Shown: positions 8,552-18,299 of the stretch, piece by piece
Layout of the letters: each line of letters begins with the position of its first letter
Numbering within the stretch: position 1 is the first letter of the stretch
Origin: Sphingobacterium kitahiroshimense
GTDB taxonomy: Bacteria > Bacteroidota > Bacteroidia > Sphingobacteriales > Sphingobacteriaceae
Direction: 5' to 3'
Assembly (NCBI RefSeq): GCF_025961315.1
Contig: NZ_JAOQNK010000001.1
Span: 2,170,001 to 2,234,000 of the forward strand
Length of the DNA stretch: 64,000 bases
Notes under the pieces: model-generated
Told to the model about the DNA's origin: nothing
Database searches by the model: none
What the model saw: the letters and a program-made list of their open reading frames with translations, nothing else
Program-made: the position numbers and the translations under genes

Positions 8552-11500
8552 TTAGACCTTCTCTTTGCGATAAGCCAGATAAAAAACAACTGGTAAAATA
8601 GTAAATGACAGTACAAGACAAATCAGCAGTCCACCTACGATCATAATGGCAAGTGGTTTCTGGATTTCAGAACCCATACCTGTTGATAAAGCTGCGGGCA
8701 ATAAACCCATTGACCCCATTAAAGCGATCATAACAACAGGCCTGATCCGGCTTCGGACACCATGTATAATGGAATCTTTCAACTTCATTTTATGTCTGAG
8801 GTTATCTCTGATAACACCAATAAGTACAATACCATCAATCGTAGCCACTCCAAATAAAATGATGAAACCGATACCTGCTGATATCCCAAAGATGGTGCCT
8901 GTGGCCCATAGTGAAATAAACCCTCCAATAAAGGCAAAAGGTAATGTGAGAGAAGCAATGGCTGTATCTTTTATATTTCCAAAATTGGCATACAGTAATA
9001 ATAAAATCAGCACTAAAGAGATAGGAACTACTAAAGCTAACTGTTTAGCGGCACGCTCTTTACTTTCAAATTCTCCTGCCCACTCCATATGATTTTCTTT
9101 TGGTAGACTTACTTCTGCGGCTACTACCTGCTTCGCTTCTGCAATCGTACTTCCCAAGTCACGGCCATCGATACTAAATCCGACACCGATATAGCGGCTA
9201 TTGCCTTCACGATATATAAATGCAGGCCCCGTTTGATAATTGATACTCGCAATCTCCTGCAATGGGATATTCTGTCCGTTACTGGTCGGTATTAAAATTT
9301 GACCAATTTTAGTTGGGGTATCACGATAAGCTTCTTGAAAACGAAGGATGACATCAAACTGTCGATCACCTTCATAAAAAGTTGTCGCAGCCTGTCCTCC
9401 GATCGTCATTTCAATAACAGCCTGAACATCTCGAGTCTGAATCCCATATTTTGCCATCTTGGAATCGTGCAACTGTATTTTGAGTTCTGGCAGTCCGATA
9501 TTCTTATACACATTGATATCGGCTATACCCTTAACTTTTGCAATAGATGTGGCTACTTTATTGGCATATTTTTCTAAATCATAGAGATCATCACCAAAAA
9601 TTTTGATAACCAAAGAGCTCTTCACACCTGCGACATATTCCTCGACATTGTCTTGAATCGGTTGACTGAATCCAAATGTAATACCGGGATAATGATGCAA
9701 TTTGGTACGCATTTCTTGAATAATATCTTCTTTAGATACTTTTCTTTTCCATTCGCCGGCATCTTTCAGTTGAACATTGAACTCAATATTGAAGAACCCC
9801 GTCGGATCTGTCCCATCATTTGGCCGACCTGTTTGCGTCAAAATAAAATCGATTTCTTCGCAATCTTTTTGCATTAAATCTTTCATTTCTGCGGTCAAAC
9901 GGGTAGATTCTTTCAAATTGACACTATTGGGCAGTGTTGCACGGATGTAAATCGCTCCCTCATTGAGTTTGGGTAAAAATTCGGATCCATAATGCATAAA
10001 TTTGAAAAGACATAAAGCTAAAATACCTAAAAATAGACCTATGGTTGTTCTTTTATAACGGAATGCCACGGCATACATCCCGAAAATTGTTTTCTGAAAA
10101 AATCGGGTGATCACATTTTCTTTCTCGTCGATATTTTTGGTAAACAACAATTTACACATCGCTGGAACATAGGTCAAACTTAATATCAGAGAACCAAGTA
10201 AAGCATAACCCAACGTAAATGCTAAAGGAGTAAACATTTTTCCTTCCACTTTTTGAAAAGAAAAAATAGGCAGTAGTGCAACAATCAGAATAATCAATGC
10301 AAAGAAGATGTAAGAAGCTACACTACCAGCACTTTTCTTGATCACCCCTAGCTTACTCATTTTAGCAAAACGCTCGGGTCCTACTTTGTGTGATAACGTA
10401 GCCATGGCTACAAATACAGTCTCTACAATAACAAGCGTCCCTTCAAGCAATAAACCAAAATCTAAAGAACCCATAGATATTAGGTTGGCCGGCAGTCCTT
10501 GAATTTTCAGCATGATAATAGCAAACAGGAATGCAAGCGGAATGACCGAAGCAACAATAAAGGTGGACTTCCAATTATAAAGAAAGATAAATACAATCAG
10601 TGAAACCAACAGAATACCTTCGACCAGATTTTTAGATACTGTTTTCACCGTATTGTCCACCAATTTGGTTCTGTCGATAACGGTTTCAATCTTTACATTA
10701 TCAGGTAATGTCCGCTCATTAAGTTCTGTAATTTTTGTTCTCAGATTTTCAATAACAGCTGAGGGGTTTTCTCCACGCAACATAACCACAATTCCTTCAA
10801 CCATATCATTGTTCTCGTTATATCCTACCTGCCCCAGACGAGGTTTATGCGAAACAACGACTTCAGCAACATTTTTAATCAATATTGGCGTAGAACCGTT
10901 TAATTTGATTGTGATATTCCCAATATCTTCAATTTTATCCAATAGACCTACTCCACGTACTACATAAGCCTGACTTCCCTGTTCGATGACATCACCACCG
11001 ACATTCACATTTGATTTCGATACAGCCTCATAGACATCTAATGGAGAAAGGTCGAAATTTTTGAGTTCTGTCGGATTAATTTTGATTTCATAAGTCTTCT
11101 CTTCACCACCAAAACTCACAACATCGGCAACTCCAGGTACAGAAAGCAACTCACGTTCAATTACCCAGTCCTGAATAGCGGTTACTTCTTTCAATGGAAG
11201 ATCACTTTTAATCACATACCTAAAAATCTCTCCAGTTGCACCCGAAGGAGGTTCAATCTCAGCACTTGCTCCTTCGGGTAAATTGACCCCGCTTAATTTG
11301 TTGGAAACATATTGCTGTGCATAAAAATCATCAACTCCGTCTTCAAATTGGACCGTAACAACTGATAATCCAAATAAAGATATGGAACGAATGTTGGATT
11401 TATGCGGGATACTATTCATCACCTTTGATATAGGCAAAGTAACCAGCTTTTCCATCTCCTCTGCACTTCTTCCAGGCCATTGTGTAATAATACGGCCACG

Positions 11501-11644
11501 GGTACTCGTTACGTCGGGAAATGCTTCAATAGCTGTGTGTCGTAGCGCATAAACACCTCCAAACAGCAATGCTAAGGTTGCAAAAAGAATAAAGGTTGTA
11601 TTTCGCAACGAGAAGGTCACGATATTTTGAACTAACTTTTGCAT
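8552..11644 (-). CDS. Heavy-metal efflux RND pump, CzcA/CusA family
   Basis: Inner-membrane proton-driven antiporter subunit that drives metal cations out through a tripartite channel. The 1030-residue length, first helix, FPDVTSTRGRIITQWPGRSA porter start and two large periplasmic loops fit the HME-RND family. In TM4 the sequence DFGLLLEGTLVIVE carries Asp395, Glu401 and Glu408 at the spacing of the CzcA Asp-Asp-Glu proton relay, with Glu in place of the second Asp. The substrate (Co/Zn/Cd, Ni or Cu/Ag) cannot be decided by eye. Its start is 3 bases after the adaptor stop, in one operon with the two-component system upstream. Confidence 0.9.
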   Translation of the reverse strand: MQKLVQNIVTFSLRNTTFILFATLALLFGGVYALRHTAIEAFPDVTSTRGRIITQWPGRSAEEMEKLVTLPISKVMNSIPHKSNIRSISLFGLSVVTVQFEDGVDDFYAQQYVSNKLSGVNLPEGASAEIEPPSGATGEIFRYVIKSDLPLKEVTAIQDWVIERELLSVPGVADVVSFGGEEKTYEIKINPTELKNFDLSPLDVYEAVSKSNVNVGGDVIEQGSQAYVVRGVGLLDKIEDIGNITIKLNGSTPILIKNVAEVVVSHKPRLGQVGYNENNDMVEGIVVMLRGENPSAVIENLRTKITELNERTLPDNVKIETVIDRTKLVDNTVKTVSKNLVEGILLVSLIVFIFLYNWKSTFIVASVIPLAFLFAIIMLKIQGLPANLISMGSLDFGLLLEGTLVIVETVFVAMATLSHKVGPERFAKMSKLGVIKKSAGSVASYIFFALIILIVALLPIFSFQKVEGKMFTPLAFTLGYALLGSLILSLTYVPAMCKLLFTKNIDEKENVITRFFQKTIFGMYAVAFRYKRTTIGLFLGILALCLFKFMHYGSEFLPKLNEGAIYIRATLPNSVNLKESTRLTAEMKDLMQKDCEEIDFILTQTGRPNDGTDPTGFFNIEFNVQLKDAGEWKRKVSKEDIIQEMRTKLHHYPGITFGFSQPIQDNVEEYVAGVKSSLVIKIFGDDLYDLEKYANKVATSIAKVKGIADINVYKNIGLPELKIQLHDSKMAKYGIQTRDVQAVIEMTIGGQAATTFYEGDRQFDVILRFQEAYRDTPTKIGQILIPTSNGQNIPLQEIASINYQTGPAFIYREGNSRYIGVGFSIDGRDLGSTIAEAKQVVAAEVSLPKENHMEWAGEFESKERAAKQLALVVPISLVLILLLLYANFGNIKDTAIASLTLPFAFIGGFISLWATGTIFGISAGIGFIILFGVATIDGIVLIGVIRDNLRHKMKLKDSIIHGVRSRIRPVVMIALMGSMGLLPAALSTGMGSEIQKPLAIMIVGGLLICLVLSFTILPVVFYLAYRKEKV

Positions 11645-11647
11645 ACC

Positions 11648-12757
11648 TTAGGGATTTAACTGTTCAAATAATAACAAAGCGTTTTTACTGATGATCTGTT
11701 CGCCTTCATCAAATTTTTCTTGAACAAATGTATACTGCTCATTGGAAGAAATTGTCGTGATACGTTTTGTAGAAATAGCACAGTCATTTTTATAAATAAC
11801 GACATATTCTTTATTGTTGTGAAAGACAATGGCGCCATTAGGAACAGCATAAGCTTGTGCACCTCCATTGGATTTATCAATAATGATATCGGCCGCTAAA
11901 CCTGGCATCAATTGTAGATTTTGATTCTCCAGTACCACACGAGCTTTTAATACATGCTCATTGTCATCAAACACATGATATATTTTATCAATTTTTCCAG
12001 CATAAAAAATATCGGGCTGTGCGATGGTTTTTACCTTTACCGCATCACCTTCTTTGATGTATTTTAAATTGTTGGCATAAATATTAACCATCACCCAAAC
12101 TTGCTTCAGATTAGAAATCGAAAAAAGCGGATCCTGGTCTGTTGAAATACTTTGTCCAATACTTACCGCTTTTTGAATAATATAACCATTCTTAGGCGCT
12201 ACAATTTCAAATGATCCCTGTCCTTTTGCGCGATACATTTTTAATATCTGCTGAACTTTATCCAATTCAATTTTTAAACTGGCTAATTCATGTTCGCTGG
12301 TCAGAACCTCCGATCCAGCTACCATACCGTCTTGCAACAGTTCTTTTTTGGTCTGCAACTGCTTAGTCGCCATTACAATTTGATTTTGTAAATTACGCTG
12401 TTCCTGAAAGAGTTCCTGAACATGTGTCGATTTAATCGTCGCCAATATTTGGCCAGCTTTAACATAATCTCCCAATTCAAATCCAACACTTTCAACTGTA
12501 CCTTCCAATAAACTTCTAAAGGCAACTAGATCATTTTCATTATAATCAATTTTACCAGAAAGCGATAATTGTTCCGTAATGGGTAATAAAGCGATCGGGC
12601 TTATGGTCGTTGTTTTTTTCATCTGTTCACTGAGACAGAATTTGGTGGTATCGGCTATACCTTCAGTTGTATTTGAAGTGGCATCGGCACTGCATCCCGA
12701 TAGCAATTTCATAAAAATGACCATCGGTAAATATATAAGTTTGGTTTTCATCGTCAT
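11648..12757 (-). CDS. RND efflux periplasmic adaptor (CzcB-type membrane fusion protein)
   Basis: Links the RND pump to the outer-membrane channel. The N-terminus is a lipoprotein signal with lipobox LLSGC, so the mature protein should be anchored by Cys. It then has the barrel-sandwich and lipoyl half-motifs (VESVGFELGDYVKAGQILATI and FEIVAPKNGYIIQKAVSIGQ) flanking a coiled-coil hairpin rich in Gln and Lys. A beta-barrel domain and membrane-proximal end (YAVPNGAIVFHNNKEYVVIY) follow. No C-terminal His-rich metal site is visible. It sits between the TolC-type and RND genes with 4- and 3-base gaps, so the three are co-translated. Confidence 0.9.
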   Translation of the reverse strand: MTMKTKLIYLPMVIFMKLLSGCSADATSNTTEGIADTTKFCLSEQMKKTTTISPIALLPITEQLSLSGKIDYNENDLVAFRSLLEGTVESVGFELGDYVKAGQILATIKSTHVQELFQEQRNLQNQIVMATKQLQTKKELLQDGMVAGSEVLTSEHELASLKIELDKVQQILKMYRAKGQGSFEIVAPKNGYIIQKAVSIGQSISTDQDPLFSISNLKQVWVMVNIYANNLKYIKEGDAVKVKTIAQPDIFYAGKIDKIYHVFDDNEHVLKARVVLENQNLQLMPGLAADIIIDKSNGGAQAYAVPNGAIVFHNNKEYVVIYKNDCAISTKRITTISSNEQYTFVQEKFDEGEQIISKNALLLFEQLNP

Positions 12758-12761
12758 CTTT

Positions 12762-14015
12762 CTAAAATTTTTGTCCGGTTAAATATTGTAATTGCGCATG
12801 TGCCATTTGATAAGCTAAAGTCATATCAACAATACCCGTTTCGGTTTCCTGATAAGCTTCTATAAAATCAATAAACTCCAATAAAGTGATCTGTTTCTTC
12901 TGTAAATGTTTTTGGTAGTTAGCAATCATAGCTTTGCGTTCTTCCGAAGCAATATTTTTTGATTTTAATAAAGTAACTTCATATAGTGCAACTTGATACT
13001 GTAAATCTTTGAGCTGTCCTTTCAATTGACTGAGTAACACATTTTGTTGCGATTCAGCATGTTTTGCCATACTTTCGGCGGCTTTTATATTTCCCTTATT
13101 TCGGTTCCAAATAGGTAAGTCCATGCTAACTCCAGCACCTACAAAATCACGCATAATATTTCCACCACGATCATAACTTAATTGAAATGTTAGATTGGGC
13201 GTTCTTTCAGCTTTTTCGATCAAAAGCTGTTGCTTTGCCTTATCACGTTCGTTGATTTGTTTTTGATAACCAATATTTTGATCTAATAACTGATGCTCAA
13301 TATCAAGGGGTATTTTTTGAGATAAATTTAACGGCACCTCAGATTGTTCAATTTGCAGATTTTCAATCGTTTCATTCTGAGTCAAAACTTTAATCTTTGT
13401 CAACCAATTATTTTTGTCGGCATAAAGTTCCACACGATCTTTTTCAAAATTGATAAGCGCAGCTTGAATACGGAGGTAATCAGATTTAGGAATATTATTG
13501 AGGTCGGATTGACGTTTATATTGATTTTCCAAATTCTGATAGAGATTTACAATGGAATCCACGAGCGACTCTTTTCGGGAGACAGCCATATAGCTCCAAT
13601 ATGCTTCATCTAACTCAAATTGTAATTCACGAAGTAATTCTTCATAATCAAGTAAAGCATCTTTCCTTTCTAAGGATTTAAGACTGATTCTTTTTTTACG
13701 TTTTCCGGCAGTTTCAATCAGCTGTTCTAATTCTACCGCGACTTGCTGTTGTTGCCCGTATTTTCCAAACAGATAAGGTAAAGTCTCTGAGGTACCATTT
13801 TTCCAAAGATTGACTTCACTAATACTTAGAGTAGGATTAGACCATAATTTTTCCTGTACGACCAATGCATCTGAAGCAGCTATCTGATACTTTTGAGCAA
13901 TAAGTTGTCCATTGTTCTGCAGAAGCATATCCTTCAATGCCTGTAACGAATACGTCTGTGCCCGCGATTGACCAACTGTCAATAGAAAAACACCTATAAA
14001 CCAATATATCTTCAC
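12762..14015 (-). CDS. Outer-membrane efflux protein, TolC/CzcC family
   Basis: Forms the outer-membrane exit channel of the efflux system. It starts with a signal peptide (MKIYWFIGVFLLTVGQSRAQ). Two similar halves of long amphipathic helices follow, with the usual landmarks SLQALKDMLLQNN and NPTLSISEVNLW near the start and GAGVSMDLPIWNRNKGNIKAAE at the start of the second repeat. The 417-residue length is normal for the CzcC group. It is the first transport gene of the operon. About 70 bases separate it from the sensor kinase upstream, so both could be read from one promoter before 16095. Confidence 0.88.
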   Translation of the reverse strand: MKIYWFIGVFLLTVGQSRAQTYSLQALKDMLLQNNGQLIAQKYQIAASDALVVQEKLWSNPTLSISEVNLWKNGTSETLPYLFGKYGQQQQVAVELEQLIETAGKRKKRISLKSLERKDALLDYEELLRELQFELDEAYWSYMAVSRKESLVDSIVNLYQNLENQYKRQSDLNNIPKSDYLRIQAALINFEKDRVELYADKNNWLTKIKVLTQNETIENLQIEQSEVPLNLSQKIPLDIEHQLLDQNIGYQKQINERDKAKQQLLIEKAERTPNLTFQLSYDRGGNIMRDFVGAGVSMDLPIWNRNKGNIKAAESMAKHAESQQNVLLSQLKGQLKDLQYQVALYEVTLLKSKNIASEERKAMIANYQKHLQKKQITLLEFIDFIEAYQETETGIVDMTLAYQMAHAQLQYLTGQKF

Positions 14016-14083
14016 TATTTATTATTTTTAGCAAAGCTATGCTTAGAAGATTAACAGGAATTTCGAAGTAGATTAGAATTTGA

Positions 14084-15418
14084 TTAGAAATACAACGAGA
14101 CGATTGTCCCTTTTGTACTAGAACTGATATCCATACGAATGTGATGGAGTTTAAAAATAACATTCGCTAACGATAGACCAATCCCTTTCCCCGTATAACC
14201 ATGTGCATTTTCACCTCTATAAAAATTTTCGGTCACGCGAATAAGTTCCTCTGGCAGAATACCTATTCCTTGGTCGATGATTTCAACAAGCAATTTACCA
14301 CTATGGGATTTGAGATGAACAACGATAGGTTGATTATTGGAATACTTGACAGCATTTAAAATTATATTTTGAACAGCAAGCTGTAACAGCTTATCATTCG
14401 CATCGATTTTTAATATATCGGTATCTGCAACCTGGATATCAACACTGATCTGGGCACCATGCACTAAGGTAAGTTGCTCAATAATTTCCCAAAGTACTTC
14501 ATCAATACGTATGATCTTAGTCTCAAAATTAGTCTTTGCGCCCGATAGAATCATCATATGATCGATCGTATCACGGAGATCTTCGGTATAACGTTTCAGC
14601 TGTAAATTGACGAGCTCATGCTCTTCGACAGTTCTAGGCTTTTGTTTACTCACTTCCAATGTCCCTAAAATCGCGGCAAGGGGTGTTCGCAATTCATGAG
14701 AAACATAATCGATAAAATTTTTTTGAATGGAAAAGGTCTGACTTAGCTTTTCAACAAAGTGATTGTAGGTATCAACTAATTCCTGTACCTCTTGATAGGA
14801 TTTATTTAATACAATGGGTTCATTGAAATTTTGATTGTCTTTTTTCTTAATCTGACTGATCATCTTGAGGATCGGATCATAAGCAATATTTCCAAGAAAC
14901 TGAGAGAAAATCAGGATCAAAATCAATCCAATTAGCGATACAGCCAATAAGATATGCAACAACAGTTTCATCTGATCTTGAAACTCGGCTGTTGACGCCC
15001 GTGTTACAATAACAAAATCACCTTCATTATCATGATAAAAAAGTCCATTATAAAAAAAAGCATCTGTTTTAAGTTGTGCTTCATCCTGTTTACGTACCAA
15101 ATCGAAAAAATCTGAAGAAACTGGAGCATCGTCCTCCATCAGTCCATCATAGCGTCTATTAAGGGAGTCCACAACCAGTATATTGCGTTTAGAAATATTC
15201 TTCTGAAGTTGATTTTTAATCGATTCATGTTCGATAAATGACACCTCGTCTTTCTCCAGATAAAATAGAGCAGATAAGAGGGTCTTACTCTCCAGATTCC
15301 GAAATTCCTGGCTTTCCATCTTAGTATAAAAAGACACATAGATGATCGTCGAGGCAATCAAAATAATCACTCCAAAGATGAAAGCTGCATATATAGAAAG
15401 TCGGTTCTTTAAATTCAT
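14084..15418 (-). CDS. Membrane sensor histidine kinase (HisKA class, CusS-like)
   Basis: Two transmembrane helices (about 8-31 and 151-175) frame a periplasmic sensing domain of about 120 residues. A cytoplasmic HAMP-like linker follows, then the HisKA box FIDYVSHELRTPLAAILG with phospho-acceptor His241. The ATPase domain has an N box (LAVQNIILNAVKYS), DQGIGI and the GKGIGLSLAN G2 box. All catalytic elements are present. Its start overlaps the response-regulator stop by 4 bases (ATGA), so the pair is co-translated. From its place ahead of the efflux genes it most likely senses periplasmic metal. Confidence 0.9.
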   Translation of the reverse strand: MNLKNRLSIYAAFIFGVIILIASTIIYVSFYTKMESQEFRNLESKTLLSALFYLEKDEVSFIEHESIKNQLQKNISKRNILVVDSLNRRYDGLMEDDAPVSSDFFDLVRKQDEAQLKTDAFFYNGLFYHDNEGDFVIVTRASTAEFQDQMKLLLHILLAVSLIGLILILIFSQFLGNIAYDPILKMISQIKKKDNQNFNEPIVLNKSYQEVQELVDTYNHFVEKLSQTFSIQKNFIDYVSHELRTPLAAILGTLEVSKQKPRTVEEHELVNLQLKRYTEDLRDTIDHMMILSGAKTNFETKIIRIDEVLWEIIEQLTLVHGAQISVDIQVADTDILKIDANDKLLQLAVQNIILNAVKYSNNQPIVVHLKSHSGKLLVEIIDQGIGILPEELIRVTENFYRGENAHGYTGKGIGLSLANVIFKLHHIRMDISSSTKGTIVSLYF

Positions 15419-16095
15419 TGTTCTAACTTAAATAGATACCCTACTCCTTTTACAGTAAAAATATATTTTTGATTTTTTTCTACCTTATTGCGAACATAAG
15501 AAATATAAACATCAACGACATTGGTCTGATTATCAAAATTGATTCCCCATACTGCATTGAGGATCTGAATTCGGCTAACCGCTTTATTCTGATTTTCCAC
15601 CAAGTACATCAAGAGTTTAAATTCTCGAGGTGATAATTCCACCTCCTGTCCCCCATCAAACACCTTATATTGATCTTTGTCGATCATGAGTGATCCGATC
15701 TGTATACATTGGCTTTTTTTAACGTCAAAGCCAATCTGACTACGACGGGTCAGTGCTTTAATCCGAGATAATAATTCATCAAAGTGAAATGGTTTGGTCA
15801 AGTAATCATCAGCCCCAATATCTAAAGAATCGACCTTATCTTGTACCGTGTTTAATGCACTCAACATTAAGACAGGTGCACGGCAATCTTTATAGCGCAA
15901 AGTACTGACCAGTTGTCTACCATCCATTCCCGGAAGCATAATATCAATAATCAAGAGATCCCATGCTATATTGAGGTAATTAGCAATGACTTCTTCTGCA
16001 GACCGACATAACGTAACCAAATAGCCGTTTTCTTCTAATCCTTTAATTAGAAAATCACTGATCCGTTTATCATCCTCCACAACTAATATCTGCAT
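15415..16095 (-). CDS. OmpR/PhoB-family response regulator (CusR/CzcR-like)
   Basis: A receiver domain at residues 1-115 has the acidic pair Glu7-Asp8-Asp9, phospho-acceptor Asp51 in LLIIDIMLPGMDG, and the conserved Lys in LTKPF. The C-terminal winged-helix domain (about 128-225) has the usual ELSPREFKLLMYLVENQNK and VDVYISYVRNKV recognition-helix region. It is the first gene of the metal-efflux operon and is followed at once by its kinase, so it most likely activates this operon. No clear direct-repeat operator was found by eye in the 145 bases upstream. Confidence 0.92.
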   Translation of the reverse strand: MQILVVEDDKRISDFLIKGLEENGYLVTLCRSAEEVIANYLNIAWDLLIIDIMLPGMDGRQLVSTLRYKDCRAPVLMLSALNTVQDKVDSLDIGADDYLTKPFHFDELLSRIKALTRRSQIGFDVKKSQCIQIGSLMIDKDQYKVFDGGQEVELSPREFKLLMYLVENQNKAVSRIQILNAVWGINFDNQTNVVDVYISYVRNKVEKNQKYIFTVKGVGYLFKLEQ

Positions 16096-16240
16096 AGTAA
16101 TTTACTTTAATTCACAAATTTAAAGAAAGGTTAGAGGAAATTAAACAGAAATATGAATATCTAATGAAATTCTAATCTAAAGAAGTAGCGGTGCAAATAG
16201 ATTTATGATGCTAACAAGCAACCATCAGAAATCTATTTCA

Positions 16241-17647
16241 TTATTTCAAGGGGCTTGTATCAATTTCCCAATTATCTGTTCTAAATGGCGCCATTGGAAG
16301 ATTATTTTTAGTAAAAATATTTCCGATTCCAGTGTTACTAAACTGATAGCGTACCGCTACAGGAGCCTTCACTTGTTTATTGGAGACAAGGAGTTGATTT
16401 CCTTTTATTTTAACTGTTGCAGGATAGAATACTTTATCCGCTCCAGCAATAAAAAGCTCCTTTGGTTGATCTCCTTTTAAAACTAATCCTGATGTAGCAT
16501 AATCAAAGTCGAGGATAGCTTCTTTATCCTTTATTGTTAATGATTTAAACATCGGGCTTTTGTGCGCATCTTTCTTAAGACCATAGGTTTCTACTAAAGC
16601 AAGGTTTGCTAATCTTAGACCTACATCTTTTTTATTTGTAGGGTGAATGTTCAACGTATCTGTGACTAAATCTGAAATCACCACCATTCCTGTATTTTTT
16701 GTAGTAAGGTTTTTAGCCTGCGCTTCTCTCAATAAAGCTCCGACACCATGTCTTTCATAACGAAATGGTGCAATCTGTACATAATAAAATGGAAATTCTT
16801 TATTCCATGCCTTACGCCATGATCCAACCATGGTATTGATCAATTCCGTATAAGTAGATGCTGTCTCTTTATTACTTTCACCCTGATACCAGATTGTACC
16901 TGCTATTTTATAATTGACAAGTGGAGCAATCATGGCATTGTAAGCATATCCTGGCGATACAGGCCACCACGCTGTAGGTTTATTGTTAGTTGCCCCTTCT
17001 TTGAGAACCGTATTATTATTCACCAGCTCTTCGGGAGTCCACACTTCAGCTGGTGTACCGCCCCAATTGCTACCGATCAATCCAATTGGAACATCTAAAT
17101 CTTCGTTGAGGTGTTTACCAAAATAATAACCTACTGCGCTAAAATTCTTTATGGCGTTACTGTCACAAACTGACCAATTACCTTCATTATTATCCTGTGG
17201 TGTTTGAGAAGTTGTTTTAGGGATATTAAACAATCGAATATTACGTGTGTTTAGTTGGGAAAACTCATCCTTTATACTTGTGATACCTTGATTGTATGAC
17301 CACTCCATATTAGATTGACCGCTACAGACCCACACCTCTCCGATCAATATATTTTCAAGGACTATTTTATTATTTCCTTGAAGCGTAATACTGTAAGGTC
17401 CGCCTGCTTGTGGCGTCTGGATATCGATCTGCCATTTTGCATTTCCGTCGGCAACGTTTTCGCTAACCTTATTATCCCAAGAAGTAGTGATTTTAATCTT
17501 TTCACCCGGCTCTGCCCATCCCCATAGCTTAGTCGTGGATTTTTGTTGTAGGACCATATTACTCCCTAAAATATTAGGAAGACGAATTTTTGCATACGAT
17601 GTCGCTGTGAACAAGAAAAGGATACCAACTAGCAAGTATTGTTTCAT
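16241..17647 (-). CDS. Sialate O-acetylesterase family protein (secreted SGNH hydrolase)
   Basis: Removes O-acetyl groups from sialic acids or related acetylated sugars. The signal peptide is MKQYLLVGILFLFTATSYAK. The SGNH block I is WVCSGQSNMEW with nucleophile Ser, the Gly block appears in LIGSNWGGTPAEVWTPEEL, and a further conserved WYQGESN box follows. The C-terminal catalytic Asp-x-x-His is probably in VTDTLNIHPTNK. An N-terminal beta-sandwich (about 25-100) precedes the hydrolase core, as in other Bacteroidota members. At 468 residues it is a complete single-copy form. It stands alone; no sialidase or sialate lyase is nearby. Confidence 0.85.
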   Translation of the reverse strand: MKQYLLVGILFLFTATSYAKIRLPNILGSNMVLQQKSTTKLWGWAEPGEKIKITTSWDNKVSENVADGNAKWQIDIQTPQAGGPYSITLQGNNKIVLENILIGEVWVCSGQSNMEWSYNQGITSIKDEFSQLNTRNIRLFNIPKTTSQTPQDNNEGNWSVCDSNAIKNFSAVGYYFGKHLNEDLDVPIGLIGSNWGGTPAEVWTPEELVNNNTVLKEGATNNKPTAWWPVSPGYAYNAMIAPLVNYKIAGTIWYQGESNKETASTYTELINTMVGSWRKAWNKEFPFYYVQIAPFRYERHGVGALLREAQAKNLTTKNTGMVVISDLVTDTLNIHPTNKKDVGLRLANLALVETYGLKKDAHKSPMFKSLTIKDKEAILDFDYATSGLVLKGDQPKELFIAGADKVFYPATVKIKGNQLLVSNKQVKAPVAVRYQFSNTGIGNIFTKNNLPMAPFRTDNWEIDTSPLK

Positions 17648-17948
17648 TTTTTTATTATTTAGAATTTAGGTTGCATATCTTCTATTCTCAGTACATTAAA
17701 AAGTAGGTTTTATAGTAACAGAAATAGGGTAAGCAGTTGCAATAGCAAATGATTATAAAAGTAAATATAAATGATTTAAATCAAATAAAGTATAAAAAAA
17801 GAAGCTCCAATTCTAGAACATACTATCCACAAAGTAAGTCGTTCAGCATGTTTAAACTCTTTTTAAAGTGACAAATACCTCATTAGGGTACCCTTTTGAT
17901 AAAAAATAAAGACTTGTGTGAAACAACAGGAGTAGGTTTTATAAAAGA

Positions 17949-17980
17949 AAAGGATCTGAAGAATTAACTTCAGATCCTTT
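17949..17980 (-). terminator. Intrinsic terminator of tRNA-Leu(CAA)
   Basis: AAAGGATCTGAAG (17949-17961) pairs perfectly with CTTCAGATCCTTT (17968-17980) around a 6-base loop. On the minus strand it stands 6 bases beyond the tRNA 3' end, with a T-rich tail. Confidence 0.85.
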
Positions 17981-17985
17981 TTCGG

Positions 17986-18065
17986 TACCCGGAGCCGGGA
18001 TCGAACCGGCACGGTTTCCCACTAGTGTTTGAGACTAGCGCGTCTACCAATTCCGCCATCCGGGC
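17986..18065 (-). tRNA. tRNA-Leu, anticodon CAA
   Basis: The reverse strand folds as a class II tRNA. The acceptor arm is GCCCGGA with TCCGGGT, the anticodon stem CTAGT/ACTAG encloses the loop CTCAAAC (anticodon CAA), there is a short variable arm, and the T-arm carries GGTTCGATCCC. The discriminator base is A. CCA is not fully encoded (CCG follows). A matching promoter lies upstream and a terminator downstream, so it is transcribed alone. Confidence 0.95.
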
Positions 18066-18103
18066 GGTCCGTTCAAACAAGTATTTCGTTGTTTGGAGTG
18101 ATG

Positions 18104-18134
18104 CAAATGTAGATATTCTTTTGATATATGCAAA
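18104..18134 (-). promoter_or_regulatory. Promoter of tRNA-Leu(CAA)
   Basis: On the minus strand TTTG (18134-18131), a 19-base spacer and TACATTTG (18111-18104) match the Bacteroidota -33/-7 promoter exactly. GCATCAC follows the -7 box directly, as it does in the other tRNA promoter at 62302. The tRNA starts 38 bases further on. Confidence 0.85.
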
Positions 18135-18299
18135 ATAAAAATGCACCTAAACAAGAAAATAACTGATTATGAACGACTTTATTTTTTTAATAAAAAAATA
18201 AAGATCACAAATATCGACAGGTTTATAATCTTTATCGGATATTGATTCTCAATCAAGCCAAATGATAATAGTAAGCTTGAACTACCTTATGGAGCAATG

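Noticed and set aside
8646..10967. Plus-strand ORFs of 74-148 codons inside the RND pump gene
   Set aside because: They are antisense shadows of a strongly conserved coding sequence.
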